Shown: piece by piece, positions 7,045 through 16,700 of the stretch
Numbering within the stretch: the first letter of the stretch is position 1
Layout of the letters: each line of letters opens with the position of its first letter
NCBI GenBank assembly: GCA_903906425.1
Contig: CAIVKH010000124.1
Span: 1-35,980, forward strand
Source: an uncultured bacterium
Lineage (GTDB): Bacteria > Verrucomicrobiota > Kiritimatiellia > CAIVKH01
Length of the DNA: 35,980 bases
Direction of reading: 5' to 3'
Position numbers and translations under genes: made by a program
The notes under the pieces: generated by a model
What the model saw: the letters and a program-made list of their open reading frames with translations, nothing else
Database searches by the model: none
Told to the model about the DNA's origin: nothing

Positions 7045-8061
7045 ATGAAGAAGAGTTTGATCGTGGTTGCGGTGGCGGCGGCAGTGACGGTGGTGATCAT
7101 CCACCAGCAGACGAAAATATCCGCGCTGCAAAAGGCGCTGGCCGAAAAACCGGCCGTCGAAAAGATCGTCGAGAAAGTTCCCGCGCCGGCACCGCGCGCC
7201 GAAGTTGCGGTGACCAAGCGCGCCGAGCCACCTGTCGTGGCCCCCGCCGCAGTTGTGCCCGCAGCGCCGCCGACCGCGCCCACCGCCGCGGCGGCCGCCA
7301 AGCCGAAGCCGAACATGGCCGACTTCATGAAGAACATCGGCTCGATGATGACGAACTCGGCGATGAAGGAGATGATCCGGTCGCAGGCGAAGATTCAGCT
7401 CGAAATGCAATATGGCCGGCTCTTCAAGTTTCTCAACAAGACGCCGGAGCAGATCGAGGCGCTCAAAAATATTTTGATGGACCGCCAGATGGCGCTGATG
7501 GATTCGGGCATGTCCTTCCTCGATGGCAGCCTTTCCCCGGAAGACCGCAAGAAGAAGGCCGAGGAGATCAAGACCGTGAAAGATTCCTACGACAAGCAGA
7601 TCGCCGCCCTGCTCGGCACCGACGACTACGATGCGTTCAAGCAATATGAGAGCACTCAGCCGGAGCGGATGCAGGTCGAGATGTTCAAGAACACCGCCGC
7701 CGCGTCCGGCGAACCACTGACCGACCAGCAGGAATACGACCTGGTCAACGCGATGTATTCCGCGCGCACCAACGCGCCAGCCATGTCCGCGATGATGATG
7801 AAACAGGACGCGCCGCCCGACCCCGCGATGTTCACCGAGGCCGGCATGACCAACGCCATCGCACAGATGAACCAGGTGCAGCAGCAATACGCCGCGGCCG
7901 CCGCCGCGATCCTCACGCCCACGCAAAACGAACAGTACAAAAAATTCCTCGACCAGCAAAAGGCCATGAACGAAATGGGTATGAAATTCGCCGCCCAGAT
8001 GTTCGGCGGCTCCTCCAACGCAGTGCCCGCCGCGGTCAACGTGCAAGTCCAGGTGAAATAA
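7045..8061 (+). CDS. Membrane-anchored hypothetical protein
   Basis: 338 residues, unknown family. One N-terminal membrane segment (residues 4-20) is followed by a short coiled region (TKISALQKALAEK), then an Ala/Pro/Val-rich linker (about 40-88). The soluble helical domain (about 90-320) is unusually rich in Met, Gln and Lys, with motifs such as TPEQIEALKNILMDRQMALM and LLGTDDYDAFKQYE. The architecture suggests a periplasmic, inner-membrane-tethered protein. The DDYDAFKQYE and LTPTQNEQYKKFL pieces resemble the repeats of LTXXQ/CpxP-like periplasmic proteins, but I do not assign it. GAGGAG lies 10 bp before the ATG. Confidence 0.75.
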   Translation: MKKSLIVVAVAAAVTVVIIHQQTKISALQKALAEKPAVEKIVEKVPAPAPRAEVAVTKRAEPPVVAPAAVVPAAPPTAPTAAAAAKPKPNMADFMKNIGSMMTNSAMKEMIRSQAKIQLEMQYGRLFKFLNKTPEQIEALKNILMDRQMALMDSGMSFLDGSLSPEDRKKKAEEIKTVKDSYDKQIAALLGTDDYDAFKQYESTQPERMQVEMFKNTAAASGEPLTDQQEYDLVNAMYSARTNAPAMSAMMMKQDAPPDPAMFTEAGMTNAIAQMNQVQQQYAAAAAAILTPTQNEQYKKFLDQQKAMNEMGMKFAAQMFGGSSNAVPAAVNVQVQVK

Positions 8062-8093
8062 CCTGCGGCGATGAATCGCGGCCCGACGGAATT

Positions 8094-8172
8094 TTCCAAT
8101 CATTGGAAATGTCCGCCGCGTAAACTTCCAATGATTGGCAAAGTCCGGTGCGCAAATTTCCAATCATTGGAA
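8094..8172. repeat. Tripled 15-bp palindrome, cluster D
   Basis: Copies at 8094-8108, 8126-8140 (one mismatch, TTGGCA) and 8158-8172, each exactly 32 bp after the last. It lies between convergent genes. The third copy extends to 11-bp arms (AAATTTCCAAT either side of the centre) and ends in TTTTTT, so it could also terminate transcription. Confidence 0.96.
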
Positions 8173-8192
8173 ATTTTTTGCGTGCGCCGGCC

Positions 8193-9569
8193 TCACCAGA
8201 AATAATCTCCGAAGAGCTGCATGATCGCGGTCTGCGCGGCGGCGGCGATGAGCAGGGCGCGCAGCGTGCGCTCGTCGGCGCGGGCGAACGGGAGGACCAG
8301 CAGCGGATAGAGGAACAGGCAGGCGCGCGCGGTTTCGCCGGTGCAATAGGCGCCGGCCAGGAACATCGCGACGATCACGATGACGCCGGCGGCCGTGGCG
8401 GCGAGCGGGAAGTCGCGGAAGCCGGCGCGCGTGAGGTTGAGGCGGCGGCCGGCCAGCACGGCGAGCGTCGGGATTCCGAGGAACAGCGCGATTTCGCAGA
8501 CGTCTTCGAGGCGGGTCCAGACGTAGTCGGCGGGGCGGACGAACGCGAGGAAGCCTTCCGTATTTTCGAGCCGCGACGCGGTGAGGAACGCGCAGATGTG
8601 ATCATAGTGCCAGAACTTCAGCATCGCCGCGAGGATGGCCGCAAAAAAAACGAGGCAGATGGCCAGCGCGATCAGAATATTCCATCGCCGCATTCGCCAG
8701 ACTTGCCACGCGCCAAGCGCAACAGCGAACGCGGCGAGAAAAACGCCGCCGAAAGTCAGGAGATTCGCGCCGGTGAATCCGATCGCACAGCACAGCACGC
8801 CGCGCACGCCGATGCCGCGCGTTGCCAGCAGCGCGATACCCAGCATGAACAGTGCGCAGAAGGACGCTATCACCGCGTCGAGCGAGACGGCGGAATAGAT
8901 GTTGACCGCCGGCAGGCAGGCGAAAAATAGCGCGAGCAGATTGCTCTTCGCTTTGTCGATTCCAGCGGCGCGAAAAATCTGCCAGACCCACAAGATCGAG
9001 AGGCATGAAAAGAGGATGAACGGGAACGCGATGGTTTCGAACAGGACGGTTTTTCGGCCCATCAGAAAATAATGGACTAGGATGGCGAACGGCGGATGCG
9101 TGCGCCCGTGAATTTGCAGGTGCGATTGAATCTGGTTGAAACTCGCGAGCCAGTCGCGCCAGTTTGGGATTCTGCTGGCGTCATGAAAATATTGCGCGGG
9201 CAGCCCGTGATATGCGCCGTAGATCGGCCGGTAGAACGCCTCATCAATCCCGCCCTGCATCAGATTTCCGACCAGGACAATCGTCGTTCCGATGAACAAA
9301 ATGACGACCGGCCCGCATTGCTTGTGGAAGCGTACTGCAACGGTAATGAGCGCCGCGAATGCGGCCAGATATGGAAGCCCCTGCCAGTTCAGCGCCGGAC
9401 TGAAAACGGAAAGCGGAAAAATGTCGGGCACATCGAACAACACGCCGGCCCGTTTCAAAATGACAGTCAGTTCCGCGAGCAACGCCCAGACCGCCAGAAT
9501 GATCAGCCCGGCGCGAAATTCACTGCGCAAAATTTTGTCTACAGAAGTCTTTTCATTGCCTGGATTCAT
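8193..9569 (-). CDS. Polytopic membrane protein, GT-C glycosyltransferase-like
   Basis: 458 residues with about ten to twelve hydrophobic segments from residue 20 on (for example AGLIILAVWALLAELTVIL, TVLFETIAFPFILFSCLS, ILIALAICLVFFAAILAAM). A long extracytoplasmic loop after the third segment contains HGRTHPPFAILVHYF, like the THPP loop seen in many lipid-linked sugar transferases of the GT-C fold. There is no clear DD or EE metal motif in the first loop, though GIDEAFYRP is in a suitable place. Substrate unknown. It starts 17 bp after the mutS stop on the same strand, so it may be read through from mutS. Confidence 0.65.
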   Translation of the reverse strand: MNPGNEKTSVDKILRSEFRAGLIILAVWALLAELTVILKRAGVLFDVPDIFPLSVFSPALNWQGLPYLAAFAALITVAVRFHKQCGPVVILFIGTTIVLVGNLMQGGIDEAFYRPIYGAYHGLPAQYFHDASRIPNWRDWLASFNQIQSHLQIHGRTHPPFAILVHYFLMGRKTVLFETIAFPFILFSCLSILWVWQIFRAAGIDKAKSNLLALFFACLPAVNIYSAVSLDAVIASFCALFMLGIALLATRGIGVRGVLCCAIGFTGANLLTFGGVFLAAFAVALGAWQVWRMRRWNILIALAICLVFFAAILAAMLKFWHYDHICAFLTASRLENTEGFLAFVRPADYVWTRLEDVCEIALFLGIPTLAVLAGRRLNLTRAGFRDFPLAATAAGVIVIVAMFLAGAYCTGETARACLFLYPLLVLPFARADERTLRALLIAAAAQTAIMQLFGDYFW

Positions 9570-9586
9570 CTAACCAGCTCGCTGCC

Positions 9587-12085
9587 TCAAGCTCCAAACA
9601 GTGAGAGCTGTTTGTCATTTTCCTTTGTCTTCTTCGCCCGATGCTGTGCGAGCTTTGGCATTCCGGGCGCATCGAATTCGCTGTCTTCGAGGTTGGTGAG
9701 GATTTCCTTCGCGCGCGAAATCACATCGGGCGGAAGGCCGACGAGGCGGGCGACGGCGATGCCGTAGCTCTTGTCCGCCGCGCCGGGAACGATGCGGCGG
9801 AGGAACGCGATGCGGTCGCCGCTCTCCTTCACGAGCACGTTGTAGTTCTTCACGCCGGGCAGCGTGAGCGCGAGGTCGGTGAGTTCGTGATAGTGCGTTG
9901 CGAAGAGCGTCTTCGCTTTCGTCGCGGCGTTGTTGTGTAGAAATTCCGCAACGGCCCACGCGATGCTGATGCCGTCGAAGGTGCTCGTGCCGCGGCCGAT
10001 TTCATCGAGCACGATCAGGCTGCGCGGCGTCGCGTTGTTCAGGATGTTCGCGGTCTCCTGCATCTCGACCATGAACGTGCTACGCCCGCGCGCGAGATCG
10101 TCGCTCGCGCCGACGCGGGTGAAGACACGGTCGCAGATTCCGATTTCCGCCGCGTCCGCCGGAACGAACGAACCCATCTGCGCCATGATCACGATGATCG
10201 CGACCTGACGGATGTACGTTGATTTTCCCGCCATGTTCGGGCCCGTGATCATCATGATCTGGTTTTTGTCGCCATCGAGAAGCGCATCGTTCGGAACGAA
10301 CCGCTCGGCCTGCGGCAGCGATTCGATGACCGGATGGCGGCCGTCCTTGATTTTCAAATGCGCGTCATCGCTCATCTGCGGGCGGGCGTAGCGCAACGCG
10401 AGTGCCCGCTCGGCCAGCGAAGAGAGCGCGTCGAGTTGCGCGATGGCCGCGGCGGTCCGCTGGATGGATTCGGTGTGCGCGACGATCTTCTCGCGGATTT
10501 CGAGGAACAGCTCGTACTCCAGCGCGACGCTGCGTTCCTCCGCGCCGAAGATTTTGTTTTCGTATTCCTTCAGCTCCGGCGTGATGAACCGCTCGCCGTT
10601 CACGATGGTCTGCTTGCGGATGTAGTCGGCGGGCGCGGCGGCGAGATTCGATTTCGTGATCTCGATGTAGTAGCCAAAAACATTGTTGTGCCGAACCTTC
10701 AGCGACTTGATTCCGGTGCGCTCCTGCTCGCGCGTCTGGTAGTCGGCGATCCATTGCTTGCCCGAATTCGCCGCGTCCTTCAGCTCGTCGAGTTCGGCGT
10801 GATAACCTTTCTTCAGCAGCCCGCCGTCCTTGATCGGCACCGGCGGCTCGTCAACGATGGCGCGATCAATCAACGCGGCGATTTCCGGCAGCGGTTCGAT
10901 GGATTCGTTGAGCAGCGCGAGCAATTCGACTTGGGGCGCGCCAATAATTTCGCGAACGCGCGGAAGATTTTCGAGCGAGCGGCCGAGGGCGCGGACATCG
11001 CGGGCGTTTCCGGTGCCGGCGTTCAATCGCGAAATCAACCGTTCGAGGTCTTTGATTTCCGTCAGCACTTCGCGCAGATCAAGCAGCATCTTGCGATCTT
11101 TCGTGAGCGCCTCGACCGCACCGTGGCGCGCGTTGATTGCCTCGAAATTCGTCAGCGGACGCATCAGCCATTCGCGAAGCAACCGCGCGCCCATCGAAGT
11201 CTTCGTACTGTCGAGCACGCCGAGAAGTGTCACACCTTTCTTCGCGCCTGTATCGTCCGCGAGGTCGAGATTCGAAATCGTCGCTTCGTCGAGCAGCATG
11301 AACGACGCAGGATTCTTCACCTGAATCCGGCGGACGTGGTCGATCTGCCGCTTCAGCGCCTGCGTCACGTAATGCAGCACCGCCCCGGCCGCGCCGAGCC
11401 CGGCAGAGACTTCGCCGACGCCGAAGCCATCGAGCGAATGAACCTTGAAATGCCGCAGCAACAGATCGTGAGCCGCATCGCGATCAAACGTCCAGTCGTC
11501 GTGTGCCGTGACGACCGTCAGCCCGCCGGCGCGGAAAAAATCCTTGAAGAGCGGGTCGTTCATGCGGTCGGCGGGAACGACGCATTCCGTCGGCGCGTAG
11601 CGGGCAAGGTTGTCCTCGATGGCGACGGCGTCATCGGATTCCTCCATCCAGAACGCGCCAGTGGAGAGATCGAGGAATGCGATGCCGAATATTTTCCCGT
11701 TGTGCGCGAGGCCGGCGATGTAGTTGTTGCGTTTCGATTCGAGCAGGTTGTCTTCGAGCAGCGTGCCTGGCGTGACGACGCGCGTGACTTCGCGGCGGAC
11801 GATCCCCTTCGCGAGCGCGGGGTCCTCCATCTGCTCGCAAATCGCGACTTTCTTTCCGCGACGGATCAGCTTCGCGAGATAGAAATCTGCCGCGTGATGC
11901 GGCACGCCGCACATAGGAACGTCGTGGCGCTTGGTCAGCGTGAGGTTGAGAAGCTGCGACGCCTCTTTCGCGTCATCGAAAAACATCTCGTAAAAATCGC
12001 CGAGCCGGAAAAATAGAAACGTGTCTGGCGGCAGATCGTTTCTGATCCGCCGGTACTGGTCCATCATCGGTGTGGTATCTGCCAT
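9587..12085 (-). CDS. mutS: DNA mismatch repair protein MutS
   Basis: 832 residues, close to the usual 850. The mismatch-recognition motif is intact near the N-terminus (GDFYEMF, Phe31 and Glu33). The Walker A loop GPNMAGKST is near residue 612 and Walker B with the signature (LDEIGRGTSTFDG) near 691. The C-terminus ends QLSLFGA, which matches the QL[SD]LF beta-clamp-binding peptide. MutS recognises mismatches after replication and recruits MutL with ATP. I place the start at ATG 12085 (MADTTPMM); an in-frame upstream ATG at 12139 comes from the palindrome repeat E and would add residues without homology. Confidence 0.97.
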   Translation of the reverse strand: MADTTPMMDQYRRIRNDLPPDTFLFFRLGDFYEMFFDDAKEASQLLNLTLTKRHDVPMCGVPHHAADFYLAKLIRRGKKVAICEQMEDPALAKGIVRREVTRVVTPGTLLEDNLLESKRNNYIAGLAHNGKIFGIAFLDLSTGAFWMEESDDAVAIEDNLARYAPTECVVPADRMNDPLFKDFFRAGGLTVVTAHDDWTFDRDAAHDLLLRHFKVHSLDGFGVGEVSAGLGAAGAVLHYVTQALKRQIDHVRRIQVKNPASFMLLDEATISNLDLADDTGAKKGVTLLGVLDSTKTSMGARLLREWLMRPLTNFEAINARHGAVEALTKDRKMLLDLREVLTEIKDLERLISRLNAGTGNARDVRALGRSLENLPRVREIIGAPQVELLALLNESIEPLPEIAALIDRAIVDEPPVPIKDGGLLKKGYHAELDELKDAANSGKQWIADYQTREQERTGIKSLKVRHNNVFGYYIEITKSNLAAAPADYIRKQTIVNGERFITPELKEYENKIFGAEERSVALEYELFLEIREKIVAHTESIQRTAAAIAQLDALSSLAERALALRYARPQMSDDAHLKIKDGRHPVIESLPQAERFVPNDALLDGDKNQIMMITGPNMAGKSTYIRQVAIIVIMAQMGSFVPADAAEIGICDRVFTRVGASDDLARGRSTFMVEMQETANILNNATPRSLIVLDEIGRGTSTFDGISIAWAVAEFLHNNAATKAKTLFATHYHELTDLALTLPGVKNYNVLVKESGDRIAFLRRIVPGAADKSYGIAVARLVGLPPDVISRAKEILTNLEDSEFDAPGMPKLAQHRAKKTKENDKQLSLFGA

Positions 12086-12129
12086 GGAGCGCGGAGTATG
12101 GCGACGCGCACCGCGCGAGGGAAGCAGGT

Positions 12130-12177
12130 TTCCAATCATTGGAAGTCACCGCGGCCGGAAAGTTCCAATGATTGGAA
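12130..12177. repeat. Paired 15-bp palindrome, cluster E
   Basis: Perfect copies at 12130-12144 and 12163-12177 (33 bp apart) in the divergent region between mutS and the phosphofructokinase gene, upstream of both starts. A terminator role makes no sense here. Confidence 0.96.
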
Positions 12178-12214
12178 ATGCCGATGTTCGGTTTCTCCCC
12201 GATAGGACTTGTTC

Positions 12215-12242
12215 TTGCGCGGCGGGGCGGGGCGAATACACT
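12215..12242 (+). promoter_or_regulatory. Putative promoter of the phosphofructokinase gene
   Basis: TTGCGC (12215-12220), 16-bp G-rich spacer, TACACT (12237-12242), 32 bp before the ATG. Moderate match to a housekeeping promoter. Confidence 0.4.
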
Positions 12243-12274
12243 CGCGCCCGATTTTTTTACGAAAGGAATTCATC

Positions 12275-13501
12275 ATGGCAGCGAAAATTTTGAAGCAACT
12301 GACCGGCAACATGCTCATCGCTCAGAGCGGCGGGCCGACGGTCGTCATCAACCAGAGCCTCGTTGGCGCGGTGCTGGAGGCGAAGAAGCACAAGGAAATC
12401 AAAAAGATTCTCGGATCGCTTCACGGACTCAAAGGCATCCTCGAAGAAAACATCATCGACCTCGGCAAAGAATCGACGAGCGAACTCGAAGCCGTAGCAA
12501 ACACACCGTCGAGCGCGCTCGGCTCCGTCCGCAAAAAGCCGACGCCGGAAGATTGCGTCAAAGTTTTTTCCGTGCTGCAGAAATACAACGTCCGCTTTTT
12601 CTTCTATATCGGCGGCAACGACAGCGCCGAGACGACGCACATCATCAACGAAGAAGCCAAGAAAAACGGCTATGTGATGAAGTGCTTCCACATTTGCAAA
12701 ACGATCGACAACGATCTCAAGGAAAACGACCATACGCCCGGCTTCGGCTCCGCCGCGAAATTCGTCGCGCAAGCGTTCATGGGCGACAACCTCGACAACC
12801 GCGCGCTGCCCGGCGTGAAAATCAACGTCATCATGGGCCGCGGCGCCGGATTCCTCACTGCCGCCTCCGCGCTCGCCCGCATCTATCCCGACGATGGACC
12901 ACACCTGATCTACATTCCCGAGCGCGCGTTCTCGCTCGAAAAATTCGTCGCCGACGTCAAAGGCGTGTTTGAAAAATACAAACGCTGCGTCGTCGCCGTG
13001 AGCGAAGGCATCGTGGATGAAACCGGCGAGCCCATCGCCAGCAAATTCATCAGCGAAGTTGATTCGCACGGCAACAAACAACTTTCCGGCAGCGGCGCGC
13101 TCGGCGACGCGCTCGCGAAAGAAATCAAGGGAAAGGCGCAAATCTCGCGCGTACGCTCCGACACGTTCGGCTATCTGCAACGCAGCTTCGCCGGCCTCGT
13201 CTCCGCGATTGACGCGAAAGAAGCGCGGCTCGCCGGCGCCACCGCCGTCAAGTTCGCCTGCGGCGGAAAATTCGACAACGGTTCCACCGCGATCAAGCGC
13301 GCGCCCGGCAAAACGTACAAAACGTGGATCGAGCGCACCGAACTGCGAAACGTCGCGAAAGAGACGCGCCACATGCCCGATGAATTTATCAACGCCGCCG
13401 GCAACGACGTGACGCCCGCGTTCATCAAATACGCGACGCCCATCGTCGGCCCGCTGCCGAAGATCGGCCGCTTCAAAGGCGTCAAGGTCACGAAAGCCTG
13501 A
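12275..13501 (+). CDS. pfp: Pyrophosphate-dependent 6-phosphofructokinase
   Basis: 408 residues. It phosphorylates fructose 6-phosphate, probably with PPi rather than ATP, and reversibly. The phosphate-donor loop reads GGND, with Asp where ATP enzymes have Gly, and the active-site motif reads KTIDNDL, with Lys where ATP enzymes have Gly; both residues mark the PPi type. Other family motifs: AQSGGPTVVINQS at the N-terminus, PGFGSAAKF, and the MGRGAGFLTA substrate block. AAGGA lies 8 bp before the ATG at 12275. A terminator follows. PPi-PFK suits an anaerobic or energy-limited fermenter. Confidence 0.92.
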   Translation: MAAKILKQLTGNMLIAQSGGPTVVINQSLVGAVLEAKKHKEIKKILGSLHGLKGILEENIIDLGKESTSELEAVANTPSSALGSVRKKPTPEDCVKVFSVLQKYNVRFFFYIGGNDSAETTHIINEEAKKNGYVMKCFHICKTIDNDLKENDHTPGFGSAAKFVAQAFMGDNLDNRALPGVKINVIMGRGAGFLTAASALARIYPDDGPHLIYIPERAFSLEKFVADVKGVFEKYKRCVVAVSEGIVDETGEPIASKFISEVDSHGNKQLSGSGALGDALAKEIKGKAQISRVRSDTFGYLQRSFAGLVSAIDAKEARLAGATAVKFACGGKFDNGSTAIKRAPGKTYKTWIERTELRNVAKETRHMPDEFINAAGNDVTPAFIKYATPIVGPLPKIGRFKGVKVTKA

Positions 13502-13525
13502 CGAATCCGAATGTTTCCAAACTAC

Positions 13526-13560
13526 AGCCGGGGTCGCCGACGGTCCCGGCTGATTTTTTT
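13526..13560 (+). terminator. Rho-independent terminator after pfp
   Basis: Stem AGCCGGG (13526-13532) with CCCGGCT (13545-13551), followed by GA and seven T, 25 bp past the pfp stop. Confidence 0.8.
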
Positions 13561-13593
13561 CCGGGCGGCGCTACCGTAAAAAAACTCCGTGAT

Positions 13594-13671
13594 TTCCAAT
13601 CATTGGAAAAAGCCGCGCCGCAAACTTCCAACCATTGGAAGATTCCGAATCGAAATTTCCAATCATTGGAA
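13594..13671. repeat. Tripled 15-bp palindrome, cluster F
   Basis: Copies at 13594-13608 (perfect), 13626-13640 (AACCATT variant) and 13657-13671 (perfect), spaced 32 and 31 bp. A further decayed, longer palindrome-like TTCCAAC...CTGGAA sits at 13678-13695. It lies downstream of a good terminator, so it is not needed for termination. Confidence 0.95.
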
Positions 13672-13777
13672 AAAAAGTTCCAACGCCGGCTGGAAAACAT
13701 TCTGCGCGCGGCGAGCAGGCCGCTTGCGCAGGGCGGCCCGTTCTGTTTCGATGCGCCGTTTCATCGAGGGCTTAATC

Positions 13778-16700
13778 TTGAATGACACTTTTGGAAAACG
13801 CCTGAAACTGACGCTCGCAATAATTCTGGCCGGCTGTGCCGCACGGGCCGCGGACTGGAACCAGAATTTGTATCTCGGCCGCGGCGATTACTGGCGACAG
13901 CGGATCGCGATTGCCGTCGCGAATTCATCGCCGCGTGAAGTCTCCGGAAAGCCACTGGACATCCGCGTCGGCAGCGGCGATGGCGAGGCCGCGCTGGCCG
14001 GCGCGAACGCCGACGCGCTGCGCGTCTGCGACGCGAACGGAGCGGAAATGCTCTGGTCGCTGCGCGGCGCGGACGGAAAACAAATCCGAAAAGGAACGAT
14101 TCCCGCTGGCGCGACGCTGACGGTTCCGGTCGAGTGCGCGGCGAGCGCGGGCGCGCTTTTATTCGCGTACTTCGACAATCCGTCGGCGTGGGCCGTGCCG
14201 GATTTTCTCAGCGCGCCGGGAGGTTTGCGAAACGGAAATCTCGAACTCGGTGAGGGCGGAAATCCGGCGGGCTGGTCGCACGACGAAGCGGACGAACAGC
14301 ACAAAACATTCTGGGTTTCCGAGCAGCCGCACTCCGGAACGAAGTGTTTGAAGACCGTCGTCAGCGATGGTGCGGAAGCGACGTGGATCTCGACGCGGCA
14401 GTCGCACATCCGGATCGAGGGCGGCGCGTACTATGCTTTTCGCGCGTGGGTCCGCGCCGAAAACGTGAAGGGGAATGCCGGCTGGTATCTCCACATCGGC
14501 AACTCGTCGAATTCGATGATGCACGCGCCGATGGCAATCGGCGGCGCCGGCACGTACGACTGGAAGGAAGTGAAAGTCGAATTCACCGCGCCGGCAGAGG
14601 CCGACATGGCCGACATCGGAACCGTTTTGCGCGGCACCGGCACGGCGTGGTTCGACGATGTTTCGCTCGAAGCCAGCAGTCACGGTGCGGTGGGCGCTCA
14701 CGTTTTGAATCCGGAGCGGCTGCCAGGAATCAAGGAAATCGGAGCCGATTCCGCGTGGCCGGCAGACGGTGATTTCGCGAAATCGTTCGCGCGATTTCCG
14801 GTCCGTATTTTGAATCTCAACGAACAACCGGTCGAAGGCGGATTCATTTCGGCCAACATCGCCGGACCGCTGGCGCGGCTGAACGGGCGGATAGATCCCG
14901 AAAAGCTGCTCGTCACCGATGACGGCAAACCCGTCGCGGTCCATCGTATCGCACACACGATTCTGTTTCCGGGTCGCATCGAAGCGCGAAGCCGGCACAC
15001 CTTTGAAATCTATTTCGCGCCCGGCGCCGCGCGGCCTGCTGGCGCCGAATCCGGCACGAAGGAATACGCCGCGAACCCAGCGCTGCCCGGCGGCGAAACG
15101 AAGGAGGCGGTCTCCGGCGTGGTTCGTGACGAATATCGGAAGCTGGTCGAAAGCCCCGCGAATCTCGTGAAGAATTCCAGCTTCGAAGCTGGCGACAAAC
15201 TTCCAGCCGACTGGACCGGCGCGGAGAATCTGCGCGATGCCCGCGTGCAGATGGGTCTCGATTCGCCGGGATTCCTTGGCTCGAATTGCCTGCGAATGAT
15301 TGTGAGCACGAGCGCCACGCGTTCGTGGCGCGGCTGGCATCAGAGCATCGCGGTGAAACCGGGCCGGACGTATCTGTTATCAAGCTGGCTCAAGTGTCGC
15401 GACCTGGCCGGCGATTCGCTTCAGCTTCACGCGCACGCTCTCGACGCGAGCGGCAAGCTTTGCCGCGAAGGTGGATTCATGAGCGTCGGCCCCGGCATCA
15501 GCGGAACGCGCGACTGGATACCACTGCAAGGTTTGCTGACGATGCCGCGCGACGCGGCGAGGCTCGACCTGCATCTCACGACGCAGGCCAGCGGCACTGC
15601 GTGGCACGATGCCATCGTCCTCACCGAGGTCACGCCCGCGCAAATCGCGTCGCTCGAAAGCCGGCTGCCGCAGCAAACCGACAAGCCTGTGGCCTGGCCG
15701 GTGAACGCGATCGTAAAAGTTTTTCGCGATGATGTGCCCGATGCGAAATATACAGAGGCGCGAATCACCGCGGCGCGAAATGAGCGCGAGCCGTTGCAGA
15801 TTGCGCTGCGAAGTCCGCGGGCGATTGCGAACGTGAAAGTCATCGCCGATGCGCCGCGCGGATCGTGGGGAAAGAAACTCGCCGCGCCGGCCATCGGCAT
15901 CGTCGGCTACGTGCCGGTTGATCACGAATCGAATTACTACCAAACGGAAGTTCCCGCGTGGCACCGGAAATTTCCGAAACACGCTGGCGCGTGCGACGGC
16001 TGGGCAGGCTGGTGGCCCGACCCGATTTTACCGAAGGATTCATTCGACCTCGTGGCAAATGAAACGCAGCCGGTGTGGCTGACGTTCCGCGTTCCGAAAG
16101 ACGCGAAGCCGGGCGACTATTCGGGGACGGTCCGATTTATGGCGGACGGAAAAACGGTTTCAGAAATTCCGTACACGGTTCACGTCTGGGATTTCGCGCT
16201 GCCGGAGGAGATGCACGTGAAGGCGATTTATGACGCGCACGGAAGCGGTCCGCAGTGGAAACAGCCGGGCGTGACACAAGACGATGCGCGGCGCGAAATC
16301 TGGAAATTCATGGCCGAGCGCCGGCTTTGTCCCGACACGGTGAGGCCCGAGCCGAAGATCCGTTTCCGCGACGGGAAAGTCGAAGCGGACTTCGCCGAGT
16401 TTGACGCGGCGGCCGCGTTCTATTTTGGCGAGCTGAAGTTGCCGCACATGTACACGCCGTGGCTTTTCTACGGCTTCGGCTGGGGCCATCCGCCGCACAA
16501 AGTTTGCGGCGAGGAACCGTACGCGGGCGCCTGGCCATTCGCGGACGCGAACCGCCGCGTGCTGCGACCCGAATACAAACGCGCCTATCAGGAATGTCTG
16601 AAAGTTTTCTGGGCGCATCTGAAGGAAAGGGGCTGGGACAAGAAATGCACGCTCTACATTTCCGACGAGCCCTACGATCACGAGAAGCCGGTGCGCGACC

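Noticed and set aside
10334..12016. A 560-residue plus-strand frame opposite mutS
   Set aside because: Antisense shadow; mutS motifs on the other strand are complete.
12086..12139. An earlier mutS start giving 18 extra residues
   Set aside because: The ATG belongs to palindrome pair E, lacks a ribosome site, and the added residues have no similarity to MutS N-termini.
8094..13671. A CRISPR array, because of 32-bp spaced short repeats
   Set aside because: Repeats are only 15 bp and perfect palindromes, spacers are 16-18 bp and mutually similar (GC-rich), arrays have two or three copies at many loci, and no cas gene is present.
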